Below the pieces are notes generated by a model. The model did no database searches. It had not been told where the DNA came from and saw only the letters and a program-made list of their open reading frames with translations. The position numbers and the translations under genes are program-made. Shown in pieces: positions 37,299 through 47,160 of a DNA stretch of 64,000 nt. Each line of letters opens with the position of its first letter. The stretch's first letter is position 1. This stretch comes from IDS-8 sp964424805 (GTDB taxonomy: Bacteria; Pseudomonadota; Gammaproteobacteria; Steroidobacterales; Woeseiaceae): contig CAYRKH010000010.1 of the NCBI GenBank assembly GCA_964424805.1, forward strand, positions 1 through 64,000. Reading direction: 5' to 3'.

Positions 37299-38213
37299 AT
37301 TCCCGGACACGTCGAACGGGACGAGGACCGCGCGCGCAACGGCTTCATTGCGGCACTGCTGGCCTACACGATATGGGGCTTCATGCCGGTCTATTTCGTG
37401 ATCATCGCCGCTGTACCAGCGCTGGAAGTGCTGGCGCACCGTGTACTGTGGGCGGTGCCTTTCGGGGCGCTGATCCTGCACGTCCGCCGGCAGTGGCCGG
37501 AGGTGCGGCGCGCATTCGGTGAGCGGCGCACGTTCGGCCTCCTCTCGCTCGCCGCGGTGTTCATCGCGATCAACTGGCTCGGCTACATCATCGCGGTGCA
37601 GACCGGGAACATCTTCCAGGCGAGCCTCGGCTATTACATCAATCCGTTGATGTACGTTGCCATCGGGGTGTGGTTTTTCAATGAGCGCTTGCGGCGGATG
37701 CAAACGACCGCCGTGCTGCTCGCGGCCGCGGGCGTCACCGTGCTGACGGTCAGCGGTGGGCAGTTTCCGCTGCTTGCGCTGATTCTCGCCGGTTCGTTCA
37801 CCGTCTACGGCGTGATTCGCAGCCGCGTCGAGGTCGGCGGCATGCCGGGGCTCTTCGTCGAAACGCTCGTGCTCCTGCCCCTTGCGCTCGGCTACGTGGC
37901 CTGGATCACCGCGGCGGGCGCCGCTGTATTCGGCCCGGCCCGGCCCGGCATGTCGGCGCTGCTCATCCTGGTCGGCCCGCTCACGGCGCTGCCCCTGCTC
38001 TTCTTCGCGCTGGCCGCACGGCGCCTGCGGCTGTCCACGATTGGCCTCATGCAGTTCATCGCGCCGTCGCTCCAGTTCCTGATGGGCTTGCTGACAGGCG
38101 AACGCCTGACGACTGCCCATGCCATCTGCTTCCTGCTGATCTGGCTGGCCGTCCTGGTCTTCAGCGCCGACGCCTGGCGCGCCACCCGCAACCCCCCCGT
38201 CGCCGCCCTGTAG
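37299..38213 (+). CDS. rarD: RarD-type EamA/DMT permease, unusual start
   Basis: A ten-helix permease of the RarD group. Recognisable parts are FIAALLAYTIWGFMPVYF, LEVLAHRVLWAV, NIFQASLGYYINPLM, FFNERLRRMQ and LRLSTIGLMQFIAPSLQF. The family N-terminus lies upstream of the first ATG (37383), and that upstream frame has no ATG, GTG or TTG. An ATT at 37299 preceded by GGAG at 37288-37291 is the best candidate and gives 304 residues, the normal length. The TAG stop (38211-38213) is formed by the first unit of the REP array. Confidence 0.82.
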   Translation: MPGHVERDEDRARNGFIAALLAYTIWGFMPVYFVIIAAVPALEVLAHRVLWAVPFGALILHVRRQWPEVRRAFGERRTFGLLSLAAVFIAINWLGYIIAVQTGNIFQASLGYYINPLMYVAIGVWFFNERLRRMQTTAVLLAAAGVTVLTVSGGQFPLLALILAGSFTVYGVIRSRVEVGGMPGLFVETLVLLPLALGYVAWITAAGAAVFGPARPGMSALLILVGPLTALPLLFFALAARRLRLSTIGLMQFIAPSLQFLMGLLTGERLTTAHAICFLLIWLAVLVFSADAWRATRNPPVAAL

Positions 38214-38576
38214 GAGCGCGCACCGCGCGCGATGCCAAGGCGCCCAAAACCCGCGCCCCCGCGGCTGTAGGAGCGCGCACCGCGCGCGATGCCAAGGCGC
38301 CCAAAACCCGCACCGCCGCCGCTGTAGGAGCGCGCACCGCNNNNNNNNNNNNNNNNNNNNNNNNNNNNNNNNNNNNNNNNNNNNNNNNNNNNNNNNNNNN
38401 NNNNNNNNNNNNNNNNNNNNNNNNNNNNNNNNNNNNNNNNGCGATGCCAAGGCGCCCAAAACCCGCACCGCCGCCGCTGTAGGAGCGCGCACCGCGCGCG
38501 ATGCCAAGGCGGTACGACGCCCTTCCAACGGCGATTTACCGCCGTGGCATCGCGCGCGGTGCGCGCTCCTACAGGG
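38208..38576. repeat. REP array with 57-base tandem units and an assembly gap
   Basis: Units beginning CTGTAGGAGCGCGCACCGCG start at 38208, 38265 and 38322, exactly 57 bases apart. Each carries ATGCCAAGGCGCCCAAAACC. One hundred N follow at 38341-38440, then another copy, and a final inverted REP (GCATCGCGCGCGGTGCGCGC) near 38546-38576. The gap almost certainly hides more copies. Both flanking genes, rarD and the PfkB-like gene, take their TAG stops from this block. Nothing else is coded in these 350 bases. Confidence 0.93.
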
Positions 38577-39411
38577 CGGTTTCCAGGCTTCGCTGCCAGT
38601 CCTGACCGTGGACTCTCGCGTGGATGGCGCCGGCGATGAAGCGGGCGCGTGCGTTTGCATCGAGCGGCAGCGCGCCAGCCGGCAGTTCGGCCGTGCTGCC
38701 GTCGCGCCGGGCGAGCGACAGTGCACGGTCCGCTGCCACCACCGTGCGGCGGGCGCCGCGCTGGCACAGCGCCTCGGCCATCGAATCCGCCTCCCTGGCC
38801 AGCTCGTCGCCGAGGATGGCGCGTGCTTCATCGGTGTCGCAGGCCAGCAGCTCGACGCCCTGGAGGTTCAACGGCAGCTTGCGCGCGCTTGCCGGAGAGG
38901 TCGCATCGATCACGAGGGGCAGTCCGTGTTCCCGGCAGCCGGCAATGAGCCAGGCGAGCGAATCCGCCGGCAGGCTGGTGTCGGCGAACACCAGCGCGGA
39001 ATTGCCGATCTGGAGCCACCGGTTCTGGATGAAGCCGCGGTCCATGGATTCGCAGATCGTCATGTCGGCAAACCCGGCAAACAGGTTGCCGTCCGGGTCG
39101 ATCACCGCTGTTGTCGAGCCGGTAGGACGTGACAGGCTCTTCTGCACCAGCCCGGTATCGATGCCCTGCTGCGCGGCCTCCATCACGATGGCCCGGCCGT
39201 CGTTATCGTCGCCGACGATGGCGATGAGCTTGCAGGCGACCGGCAACGGCGCCAGCGCGGCCGCAACATCATGCGCCCTGCCGCCCGCAAGCTTCTCGCA
39301 GGAGACCGGGTTGACGGTGCCGAGCTGGCCGGGCGCCTGCAAGGTGAGGACCCGGTCCATCGTCGCGCCGCCAAGGCAGCAGACGGTGGGGTTACCGCTA
39401 GTGTCGGGCAT
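38569..39411 (-). CDS. PfkB-family sugar kinase-like protein lacking the catalytic GAGD motif
   Basis: A 280-residue protein with a ribokinase fold. It has VCCLGGATMDRV at the start, the GGRAHDVAAALA substrate side, and PTGSTTAVIDPDGNLFAGFADM, which is closest to pseudouridine-kinase-like members. The expected D-x-x-GAGD motif with the catalytic Asp is replaced by LDANARARFIAG near residue 250. The protein ends about 30 residues later, at a TAG inside the REP array, so the last helices are missing. ATG 39411 is preferred; ATG 39438 is in frame. It is probably inactive as a kinase, a decayed gene or a binding protein. Confidence 0.8.
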   Translation of the reverse strand: MPDTSGNPTVCCLGGATMDRVLTLQAPGQLGTVNPVSCEKLAGGRAHDVAAALAPLPVACKLIAIVGDDNDGRAIVMEAAQQGIDTGLVQKSLSRPTGSTTAVIDPDGNLFAGFADMTICESMDRGFIQNRWLQIGNSALVFADTSLPADSLAWLIAGCREHGLPLVIDATSPASARKLPLNLQGVELLACDTDEARAILGDELAREADSMAEALCQRGARRTVVAADRALSLARRDGSTAELPAGALPLDANARARFIAGAIHARVHGQDWQRSLETAL

Positions 39412-39669
39412 GGCGCACGAGCATCCGGAAACGATCATGGCACGATAGCATTTTGCCGTTCGCCGGCGATACCTCCGGCGACCCCGGGCAGGGGACGAGC
39501 GTGACGATGCCGGCAAGGCAATAAACGTCGACCGGTTCGAGAGGATAGCGGCGGCGGTGAGCTACTGGCACGTTACGATGTACACTTCGCTCGCCATAAA
39601 CTGTCCTGCTGCTGGTAGTGCATTTGCGGCGGCGCTACCGTCCGTATCGAGGCTCGCCCGGAGAACGAC

Positions 39670-40818
39670 ATGATCGAGAAGCACAACCCTACACCCGAGA
39701 CCCTCGTTGCGCAGGGCATGCATTATCTCGATCCGGAAACGGGGGCGATCGTTCCGCCGATGCAGGCGTCGACCACGTTCGCGCGCGACGAGCGCTACGA
39801 GCTCGTCGCGCCCGGGCGCAACTACGCGCGCGACCACAACCCGACGTTCCTCGCGGCAGAGCGGATGCTCGCGGCGCTGGAGGGCGGCGCGGGCGCGCTG
39901 CTGTTCCCGTCGGGCATGGCCGCGGCGATGACCGTATTGCAGACGTTGGCACCCGGCGATCGCATCGTCGCGCCGACGGTCATGTACTGGGGGCTGCGCA
40001 ACTGGATGCTCCGCTTCGCGAGCCAGTGGGGCCTCGAGGTGGAGCTGTTCGATCCCGCGGTGCCGGATGCGCTCGCGGCCGCGGCGCGGAAGGGCACGCG
40101 GCTCATCTGGGTGGAGACCCCCTGCAACCCGACCTGGGACGTCATCGACATTGCGCAGGCCGCGGAAATTGCACGCGGCTGCGGCGCCCGGCTGGTCGTC
40201 GATTCCACCGTCCCGACTCCGGTGCTGACCCGGCCGCTCGAGCTCGGTGCCGATCTCGTCATGCATTCCGCCACCAAGTACCTCAACGGGCACGGCGACG
40301 TCGTGGCCGGTGCGCTCGTAACGGCGCGCGAGGACGACGCCTGGAGCAGGCTCCGCGAAATGCGCGCGGAGGGCGGCGCGATCCTCGGGTCGTTCGAAGC
40401 CTGGCTGCTGCAGCGCGGCATGCGAACGCTGTTCCTGCGCGTGGCCAGAGCGAGCGCCACGGCACTGCAGGTCGCAAGGCACTTCGAGAACCATCCGCAG
40501 CTCGAGCAGGTGCTATACCCGGGGCTCGAATCGCACCCGGGTCATGCCGTCGCGGCACGCCAGATGCGCGGCGGCTACGGGGGCATGCTGTCGCTCAGGG
40601 TAAAGGGCGGGGCGAGCGCGGCGCTGGAGGTGGCGAAAGCCTGCCGCGTGTTCATCCGCGCGACCTCGCTCGGCGGCGTCGAAAGCCTGGTGGAGCACCG
40701 CTACACGGTCGAAGGCCCGGCCAGTCCCATCCCCGAGGACCTGCTGCGCCTTTCCATCGGCCTCGAAACCCCGGCCGACCTCATCGGCGACCTCGAGCAG
40801 GCCCTGCAGCGCACCTGA
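39670..40818 (+). CDS. Cys/Met metabolism PLP-dependent enzyme (cystathionine/methionine lyase family)
   Basis: A 382-residue fold-type I PLP enzyme. The cofactor lysine is in MHSATKYLNGHGDVVAGA, with the phosphate site FPSGMAAAMTVLQ and VDSTVPTPVLTRPLELGADL. NYARDHNPTF occupies the YSR-x-NPT position with Arg-Asp-His in place of Ser-Arg. The family covers cystathionine gamma-synthase, beta/gamma-lyases and methionine gamma-lyase; sequence alone does not pick one. ATG 39670 has GGAGA at 39659-39663. It is divergent from the PfkB-like gene. Confidence 0.88.
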   Translation: MIEKHNPTPETLVAQGMHYLDPETGAIVPPMQASTTFARDERYELVAPGRNYARDHNPTFLAAERMLAALEGGAGALLFPSGMAAAMTVLQTLAPGDRIVAPTVMYWGLRNWMLRFASQWGLEVELFDPAVPDALAAAARKGTRLIWVETPCNPTWDVIDIAQAAEIARGCGARLVVDSTVPTPVLTRPLELGADLVMHSATKYLNGHGDVVAGALVTAREDDAWSRLREMRAEGGAILGSFEAWLLQRGMRTLFLRVARASATALQVARHFENHPQLEQVLYPGLESHPGHAVAARQMRGGYGGMLSLRVKGGASAALEVAKACRVFIRATSLGGVESLVEHRYTVEGPASPIPEDLLRLSIGLETPADLIGDLEQALQRT

Positions 40819-40874
40819 CGCCGTGGGAGCCGCGCACGATGGGCGTTCCGCCATCGTCGTCGAACAAGCTGCTG

Positions 40875-40947
40875 CTGTAGGAGCGCGCAGTGCGCGCGAT
40901 GCCTGCGGCAGCAACCGTGCTATCGCGCGCAATGCGCGCTCCTACAG
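40875..40947. repeat. REP pair with short spacer
   Basis: CTGTAGGAGCGCGCAGTGCG starts the left arm at 40875, and TGCGCGCTCCTACAG ends the right arm at 40947. The arms differ at a few positions and are separated by a short GCCTGCGGCAGCAACCGTG middle. The element lies between the PLP-lyase gene and tRNA-Gly. Confidence 0.9.
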
Positions 40948-41019
40948 GTGCTTCCGCCAACCGCTATTCATTTTCCCGTTCCTCCGGGGAGGTTCGCTGC
41001 TAGAATACCGGCGCCGCTT

Positions 41020-41093
41020 GCGGGTGTAGTTCAATGGTAGAACATTAGCTTCCCAAGCTAAGAATGAGGGTTCGATTCCCTTCACCCGCTCCA
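41020..41093 (+). tRNA. tRNA-Gly, anticodon CCC
   Basis: The 74-base sequence folds as a full cloverleaf. The acceptor stem GCGGGTG pairs with CACCCGC. The D-arm contains AGTTCAATGGTAGAAC. The anticodon stem TTAGC/GCTAA encloses TTCCCAA (anticodon CCC, reading GGG). The T-arm has GGTTCGATTCCC, and CCA is encoded at 41091-41093. TAGAAT at 41001-41006 is a plausible -10 box. Confidence 0.97.
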
Positions 41094-41154
41094 GCTCCGC
41101 TCGACGCCGCCGAACCTTCCAGGCGGCGCCCGCACCGGGCCTGCCGCGCCGGCT

Positions 41155-42459
41155 CTAGCGGAATGCCGGTGGTTTCGCGGCGTCCGGGTCGAGGTAGCGG
41201 TCCCGCAGGAGTGTCTGGCGGCTCACCATCTCGATCGGCTCGCCGCCGATGTAGACCTGCTCCGGGAAGCTCGTGAGCTCCAGCGGGTCGGCCGGCCAGA
41301 TGACGAGGTCGGCCCGCTTGCCCGGCTCGAGGCTGCCGATGTCGCCATCTACCCCGTAGATCCGGGCCGGCGCGAGGGTGATCGCCGCCAGCGCGTCTTC
41401 CCGGGCGAGGCCGTTGGCCACCGCGATACCCGCCGACTGCGTAATGTTGCGCGCGTTGTGGTTCTGTGCGGCGCCGTTGGCGCCGATCGCGAAGCGCACG
41501 CCGGCGTCGGCCAGGACTGAGGCGGCGTCGAGGCGCGCGTTGAGGTGGTCGAAGTCGCGTGGCAGGTTGCCCAGCGCGTCGAGCACGACCGGTACCCCGG
41601 CCTCCGCCAGCTCATCGGCCATCATCCAGGCTTCCGCGCCGCCGAGCACGACCAGGCGGATGCCGTAGTCCGCCGCAAGCTCGAGAACCGTGGCAATGTC
41701 GTTTGCACGATTGACGCGGACGAGCAGGGGGCGCGTGCCATCGAGCACGGTGCGCAGCGTTTCGAGGTCAGCCTGGCTCAGCGAATACCGACGGGTGTTG
41801 CCCTGCTGGTAGGCCGGCACGTTGCGGGCATAGTCGCGGGCGTCGTCGAGGGCGGTGCGGAGCACCATCAACGCCGCGGCGCGCGAGCCGGCCGCGAGGT
41901 AACTGCCCGTTTCGCCGAGGTTGGCGAGGACAGCCACCCCGCGCTCGATGAGGAAGTCGCGGCCGTCGCCCAGGTTCACCACGGAGGCGAGGCCGGAAAA
42001 TACCTTGCTCAGGTTGCCGAACTCGTCGGGCCAGCTCGGTTCCGGCGCAATCAGCGCATGAGTGATGCCTTCGATGCGATTCGTCGCCACCAGCGTCGAC
42101 CGCGGGTTGTACGCGCTCGCCACGTCGAAGCTCGCGGAAAAGCGATCGCCGCGCTGGACGTAGTCGACGGTACCCTCGACGGCACTCACCTCGACCAGCC
42201 CGATCTGTCCCATGGGCGTGAAGAGGCCCGGCGTCACGATCTTTCCGGCGGCGTCGACCCGGGTCGCGCCGGCGGGGATCTCCACCCCGGTGCCGACCGC
42301 GACGATGCGCCCGTTCTCGATCACGACGGTTCCGTTCTCGATCGTGCCGGCGGGTCCGACGGTGTGCACGGTGGCGCCTGTGATCGCGGTAACTTCGGCG
42401 AGCACGACCGCCGGTACGAGCGCGGCCAGGGCGGCCGCAAAGAGCATGCAACGCCTCAT
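41155..42459 (-). CDS. Amidohydrolase-like secreted protein lacking the HxH metal motif
   Basis: A 434-residue protein with a signal peptide (LFAAALAALVPAVVLA) and an amidohydrolase fold opening AEVTAITGATVHTVGP. Where relatives have PGLIDxHxH, this reads TPGLFTPMGQIGLVEV, so the first two metal ligands are absent. The closing SLEPGKRADLVIWPADPLEL is intact. Its ATG overlaps the stop of the upstream amidohydrolase (ATGA), and the two are clearly coupled. Such pairs recur in gammaproteobacteria, which suggests a heterodimer in which this subunit is structural or regulatory. Substrate is unknown. Confidence 0.87.
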   Translation of the reverse strand: MRRCMLFAAALAALVPAVVLAEVTAITGATVHTVGPAGTIENGTVVIENGRIVAVGTGVEIPAGATRVDAAGKIVTPGLFTPMGQIGLVEVSAVEGTVDYVQRGDRFSASFDVASAYNPRSTLVATNRIEGITHALIAPEPSWPDEFGNLSKVFSGLASVVNLGDGRDFLIERGVAVLANLGETGSYLAAGSRAAALMVLRTALDDARDYARNVPAYQQGNTRRYSLSQADLETLRTVLDGTRPLLVRVNRANDIATVLELAADYGIRLVVLGGAEAWMMADELAEAGVPVVLDALGNLPRDFDHLNARLDAASVLADAGVRFAIGANGAAQNHNARNITQSAGIAVANGLAREDALAAITLAPARIYGVDGDIGSLEPGKRADLVIWPADPLELTSFPEQVYIGGEPIEMVSRQTLLRDRYLDPDAAKPPAFR

Positions 42460-43823
42460 TGCGCACCTCCGGTCAGGGTCGACGTGCCGAGCATGAAATC
42501 GGTCTCCGGGTTGACCGCCGGGTTGCCGCGCTCGAAGACGAGCGCGCCGTCGATGTACACGCGGGTCACCCGGCTGTAGACGCTGAACGGGTTTCCGTCC
42601 CACACCGCAATATCGGCCATCTTACCCTGCTCGAGCGTGCCGACGTTCCCGGCGATGCCCAGGGCCTTCGCCGGGTTGCTGGTAATCCAGCGGATCGCCT
42701 CTTCGGGCGGGATCTCGACGCCGGCGCGCGCGGCCGCACCGATGATCTTCGCCGTTTCCTGGTTCAGGCGCTGGATGCCGTACTCGTCGTCCGAGTGCAC
42801 GATCGCGCAGGCCCCGGCGTCGTGGACCAGCGCCGCGTTTTCGCGGATACCGTCAAAGGCTTCCATCTTGAAGCCCCACCAGTCGGCCCAGACGGCGGCG
42901 CAGATGCCGTTTGCCGCCAGCAGGTCGGGAATCTTGTAGGCCTCGACCGCGTGGTGGAAAGCCGCGATCTCGTAGTCGAACTCCTGCGCGATGTCGATCA
43001 TGATCGCCATCTCGTCGGCGCGGTAGCAGTGGTTGTGCACGAGGATTTCACCCTTCAGCACTCCCGCGAGGGTTTCGAGCTTCAGGTCGCGCGTAGGCTT
43101 CTCGCCCTCGCCGTTTTCGCCCGACTCCATTTTTTCGAGGTAATCCGCCGCCGCGATCCAGGCCGCGCGATAGCCCGCGACGTTGCCCATGCGGGTCGAT
43201 GGCGCCTGGCTGCGACTGCCGTATACCCGCTTCGGGTTTTCACCGCAGGCCATCTTCAGTCCGTACGGCGCGCCCGGGAACTTCATGCTCTGCACGGTGC
43301 GGCCGGGTACGTTCTTGAGCGTGACGCTGCGGCCGCCGAACAGGTTGGCAGAGCCGGGCAGGATCTGCAGCGACGTGATGCCGCCGGCGAGCGCGGTGAC
43401 GAAGCCGGGGTCCTGCGGCCAGACGCTGTGTTCGGCCCAAACCTCGGCCGTATTCGGCGAGGAGATTTCATTGCCGTCGGCGTGCGCGGCAACGGAAGGG
43501 GAGGGGTAGACGCCGAGATGCGAATGGACGTCGATGATGCCCGGGGTAATCCACAGGCCGCTGGCGTCGACGGTCGCGGCGCCACGGGCTTTCAGGCTGG
43601 TGCCCACCGCCGCGATCTTGCCGTCGCGGATCAGCAGGTCGGCGCCGTCGAGACGTGCGCCGGTGCCGGTGAGAATCGTCGCGCCCTGGAACAGGACCGT
43701 TTCCGAGGGGAGCGGTGTATAGCGGCTGGCAAACGGTGCCGGTTGCTCCCCTGGTTTATCGTCCGCTCCGCCGCAGCCGAAAAGCACAAGGCAGGTGAGG
43801 ACCATCAGCGTGGTCTTGTTCAT
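42456..43823 (-). CDS. Amidohydrolase lipoprotein (imidazolonepropionase-like)
   Basis: A 455-residue protein from ATG 43823, with a GGAGGGGAGC ribosome site. The lipobox VLFGCGG places Cys17-18 at the mature N-terminus. The metal motif GIIDVHSHLG is present, then GEILVHNHCYRADE and EIAAFHHAVEAYKI for further ligands, and IVHSDDE for the metal Asp. It ends GTLEQGKMADIAVWDGNPF. It probably hydrolyses a cyclic amide or dipeptide outside the cytoplasm. It shares a four-base overlap with the HxH-less homologue downstream, so both subunits are made together. Confidence 0.9.
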   Translation of the reverse strand: MNKTTLMVLTCLVLFGCGGADDKPGEQPAPFASRYTPLPSETVLFQGATILTGTGARLDGADLLIRDGKIAAVGTSLKARGAATVDASGLWITPGIIDVHSHLGVYPSPSVAAHADGNEISSPNTAEVWAEHSVWPQDPGFVTALAGGITSLQILPGSANLFGGRSVTLKNVPGRTVQSMKFPGAPYGLKMACGENPKRVYGSRSQAPSTRMGNVAGYRAAWIAAADYLEKMESGENGEGEKPTRDLKLETLAGVLKGEILVHNHCYRADEMAIMIDIAQEFDYEIAAFHHAVEAYKIPDLLAANGICAAVWADWWGFKMEAFDGIRENAALVHDAGACAIVHSDDEYGIQRLNQETAKIIGAAARAGVEIPPEEAIRWITSNPAKALGIAGNVGTLEQGKMADIAVWDGNPFSVYSRVTRVYIDGALVFERGNPAVNPETDFMLGTSTLTGGAQ

Positions 43824-43939
43824 GCTCCCCTCCGGGTATTTGCCTGCGCGCACTATACAGGCTGGGCGCATAATCGAAAAACCCGCGGCTGTCGCAATGC
43901 AGGTATTATCCGCGGGGTCTTATCTGCAGGGGAATATCC

Positions 43940-44284
43940 ATGGCGCACGAGGAACAGCAAGATCCCGCCGGCCGCGAGGAAGACGCGCAGGATGCCGGGT
44001 ACGGCGCCGTTGAGCGCGACGCCATCGAAAAAAACCTGAAATCGCGGTCGACCTGGCTGCGCCTGCTGTTCATGATTGTCCTGGGATTCGCCTACGGAAT
44101 CTCCCGGGTCGTGGTAGGCGCCGTAGTCGTCCTGCAGTTCCTGATCGTGCTGTTCACGGGGGAGACCAATGCACGCCTGCAGCATTTCGGCAGGTCGCTG
44201 TCGACCTACACTTACCAGATCCTGCTCTATCTCACCTATAACGCTGAAGAGCGTCCGTTTCCGTTCGATCTCGACTGGCCCTGA
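43940..44284 (+). CDS. DUF4389 small membrane protein
   Basis: A 114-residue protein. The acidic N-terminus (about 35 residues) precedes one long or two short membrane helices (LLFMIVLGFAYGISRVVVGA and VVVLQFLIVLF) and a conserved GRSLSTYTYQILLYLTYN stretch ending PFPFDLDWP. This is the DUF4389 pattern. Function is unknown. It is divergent from the amidohydrolase pair. A GGGGAA ribosome site lies 8 bases before the ATG. Confidence 0.88.
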   Translation: MAHEEQQDPAGREEDAQDAGYGAVERDAIEKNLKSRSTWLRLLFMIVLGFAYGISRVVVGAVVVLQFLIVLFTGETNARLQHFGRSLSTYTYQILLYLTYNAEERPFPFDLDWP

Positions 44285-44333
44285 CCGATGCGAACCGGTG
44301 AGGTTTAGGGGCTGGCCGTAAGGCGCTGCGGGG

Positions 44334-44765
44334 ATGAGCGTGGAGCTGTTGCGAGACAACTGGGCCCTCGCCATTGCCGCCGCCATCGTGCTGGTAATCC
44401 TGCTGCTGGCGCTGGTGCGCGCGCTCGCCGCTTCCGCGCCGGCGCGATTGCGGCAGGCCAGCCAAAAACTCGCCGCAGAACGTCGCCGGCGGCGCAAGGC
44501 GGAAGCTGCCGTGTTGCGCGCCGAGCGCCGCTTAACCGCGCTGAAGGCACGTTCGCAAACAGTGAAGCCGCGGGTGCTGCAGGAAGCGACGGGCAAAGCC
44601 GCCGACGCGGAAGCCCTCGCCCGCATATCACGCGACAACGTGCTCATCGCGGAGCAGCGCCTGCGGCAGGTTATCGTCGAGGAGTTTACGCCCGCAAAGC
44701 AGGCGCGGCTGCGGGCGAAGTACCTGCCGGAGTCGCCGCCCGACAAGCGACCGTTCTCATTTTAA
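44334..44765 (+). CDS. Single-pass membrane protein with basic coiled-coil
   Basis: A 143-residue protein with one N-terminal helix (ALAIAAAIVLVILLLALVRALA, residues 11-32). A highly charged Arg/Ala/Glu-rich coiled-coil (about 40-80) and a compact tail ending PDKRPFSF follow. No family is recognised. The topology puts the coiled-coil most likely in the cytoplasm. It follows the DUF4389 gene by 50 bases and could be cotranscribed. Confidence 0.6.
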   Translation: MSVELLRDNWALAIAAAIVLVILLLALVRALAASAPARLRQASQKLAAERRRRRKAEAAVLRAERRLTALKARSQTVKPRVLQEATGKAADAEALARISRDNVLIAEQRLRQVIVEEFTPAKQARLRAKYLPESPPDKRPFSF

Positions 44766-44878
44766 ACGGCGATGGCACGGCCTGTGCCACAATGCACGAC
44801 TGACGAGCATGCCGGGACAGTAAAAGATGACGGCCGTATTCCATTCTTTCCTCGCCGGCGCGGCGACGCTGCGGGGCA

Positions 44879-45670
44879 ATGCCCAGCCGGTTCTTTGCTG
44901 AGCTATACCGGCGCAACGCGTTACTGACGCTCGTCGGATGGCTGCATGTCGTCGCGCTGCTGGCGACGCTCGTTGGTTTCGCAACGGACGAGCGGACGGT
45001 CATGGGCCTCAACACCTGGGTAAAGCCCATGAAGTTCATGGTGTCCACGGCCGTGTTCCTGTGGACGATCGCGTGGTTCACGCGCTACGTGCGGCGGCCG
45101 CGCTGGGCGATGAAAACGGTGAGTATCGTGATCGCGGTTGCCATGGTGATCGAGAGCGCCTGCATCCTGCTGCAGGCGGCACGCGGCACCCGGTCGCACT
45201 TCAACTTCACGACCGATTTCGACGCTGCCATCTTCCAGGCGATGGGCGTGATGATCGGCATCAACCTGCTGATGGTCGTGGTCGTACTGTTCCTGTTCAG
45301 CAAGCCGACCGTTCGGCTCGCACCGGCGTACCTGCTCGGCATTCGCGCCGGCCTCGTGCTTTTCCTGGCTGGCGGCGCGATCGGCGGGTACATGATCGTC
45401 TACGGTGCCCACACGATCGGCGCGCCGGACGGGGGGCCGGGCCTGCCGCTGCTGAACTGGAGCACCAGCGCCGGCGACCTGCGGATCGCGCACGGCGTCG
45501 CCCTGCACGCGCTGCAGCTGCTGCCGCTGGCGGGCTTCGGCCTGAGCCGCTGGCGGCGCGTCCCCGGCAAGCTGCCGAAGCTGGTCCTGATGGCCGGTGC
45601 CGCCGCGGCGTACACAGCGCTGGTCTACGCGCTGTTGCGCCAGGCGCTCGCGGGCCAGCCGCTCATTTGA
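44879..45670 (+). CDS. Conserved multi-pass membrane protein, unknown function
   Basis: A 263-residue protein with about seven to eight hydrophobic helices spread over its length. Distinct text includes GLNTWVKPMKFMVSTAVFLWTIAW, RGTRSHFNFTTDFD near residue 103 and a DLRIAHGVALHALQLLPLAGF helix with two His that could ligate heme or metal. Proteins of this kind are annotated only as hypothetical membrane proteins. It ends six bases before the convergent M19 gene. Confidence 0.75.
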   Translation: MPSRFFAELYRRNALLTLVGWLHVVALLATLVGFATDERTVMGLNTWVKPMKFMVSTAVFLWTIAWFTRYVRRPRWAMKTVSIVIAVAMVIESACILLQAARGTRSHFNFTTDFDAAIFQAMGVMIGINLLMVVVVLFLFSKPTVRLAPAYLLGIRAGLVLFLAGGAIGGYMIVYGAHTIGAPDGGPGLPLLNWSTSAGDLRIAHGVALHALQLLPLAGFGLSRWRRVPGKLPKLVLMAGAAAAYTALVYALLRQALAGQPLI

Positions 45671-45676
45671 CGGGAA

Positions 45677-46939
<1,263 letters not shown>

Positions 46940-47034
46940 GGAGCTCCCCCCGGAACAAAAACGCGCAGTATACGGCATCGTTCGCGCGCTAGAATCCGGG
47001 ACGGGGGAGCATGCCCTCGCAACGGGTGCCCGCC

Positions 47035-47145
47035 ATGAACCTGCTGGCCCTGATCGTGATCTTCCTGGCCATCGCGATTGCCGTCGCGATCGCCTATATC
47101 GCCTGGGAAATTACCTCCGGCGACCCGCGCGACGGCCCGCCCTGA
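47035..47145 (+). CDS. Possible 36-residue single-helix membrane protein
   Basis: A short frame from ATG 47035 encodes one strongly hydrophobic helix (LLALIVIFLAIAIAVAIAYI) followed by a polar tail AWEITSGDPRDGPP. The alternative start ATG 47011 is in frame and lies one base after GGGGGAG. A TAGAAT box stands at 46990-46995. Helix plus charged C-terminal tail is the usual look of real small membrane proteins, but there is no homology to rely on. Confidence 0.45.
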   Translation: MNLLALIVIFLAIAIAVAIAYIAWEITSGDPRDGPP

Positions 47146-47160
47146 GGTGCCGGAAGCCGG

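Noticed and set aside
38208..38576. Regular repeats that could pass for a CRISPR array
   Set aside because: The spacers are themselves repeated (57-base units nearly identical throughout), the repeats are REP palindromes, and no cas gene is present.
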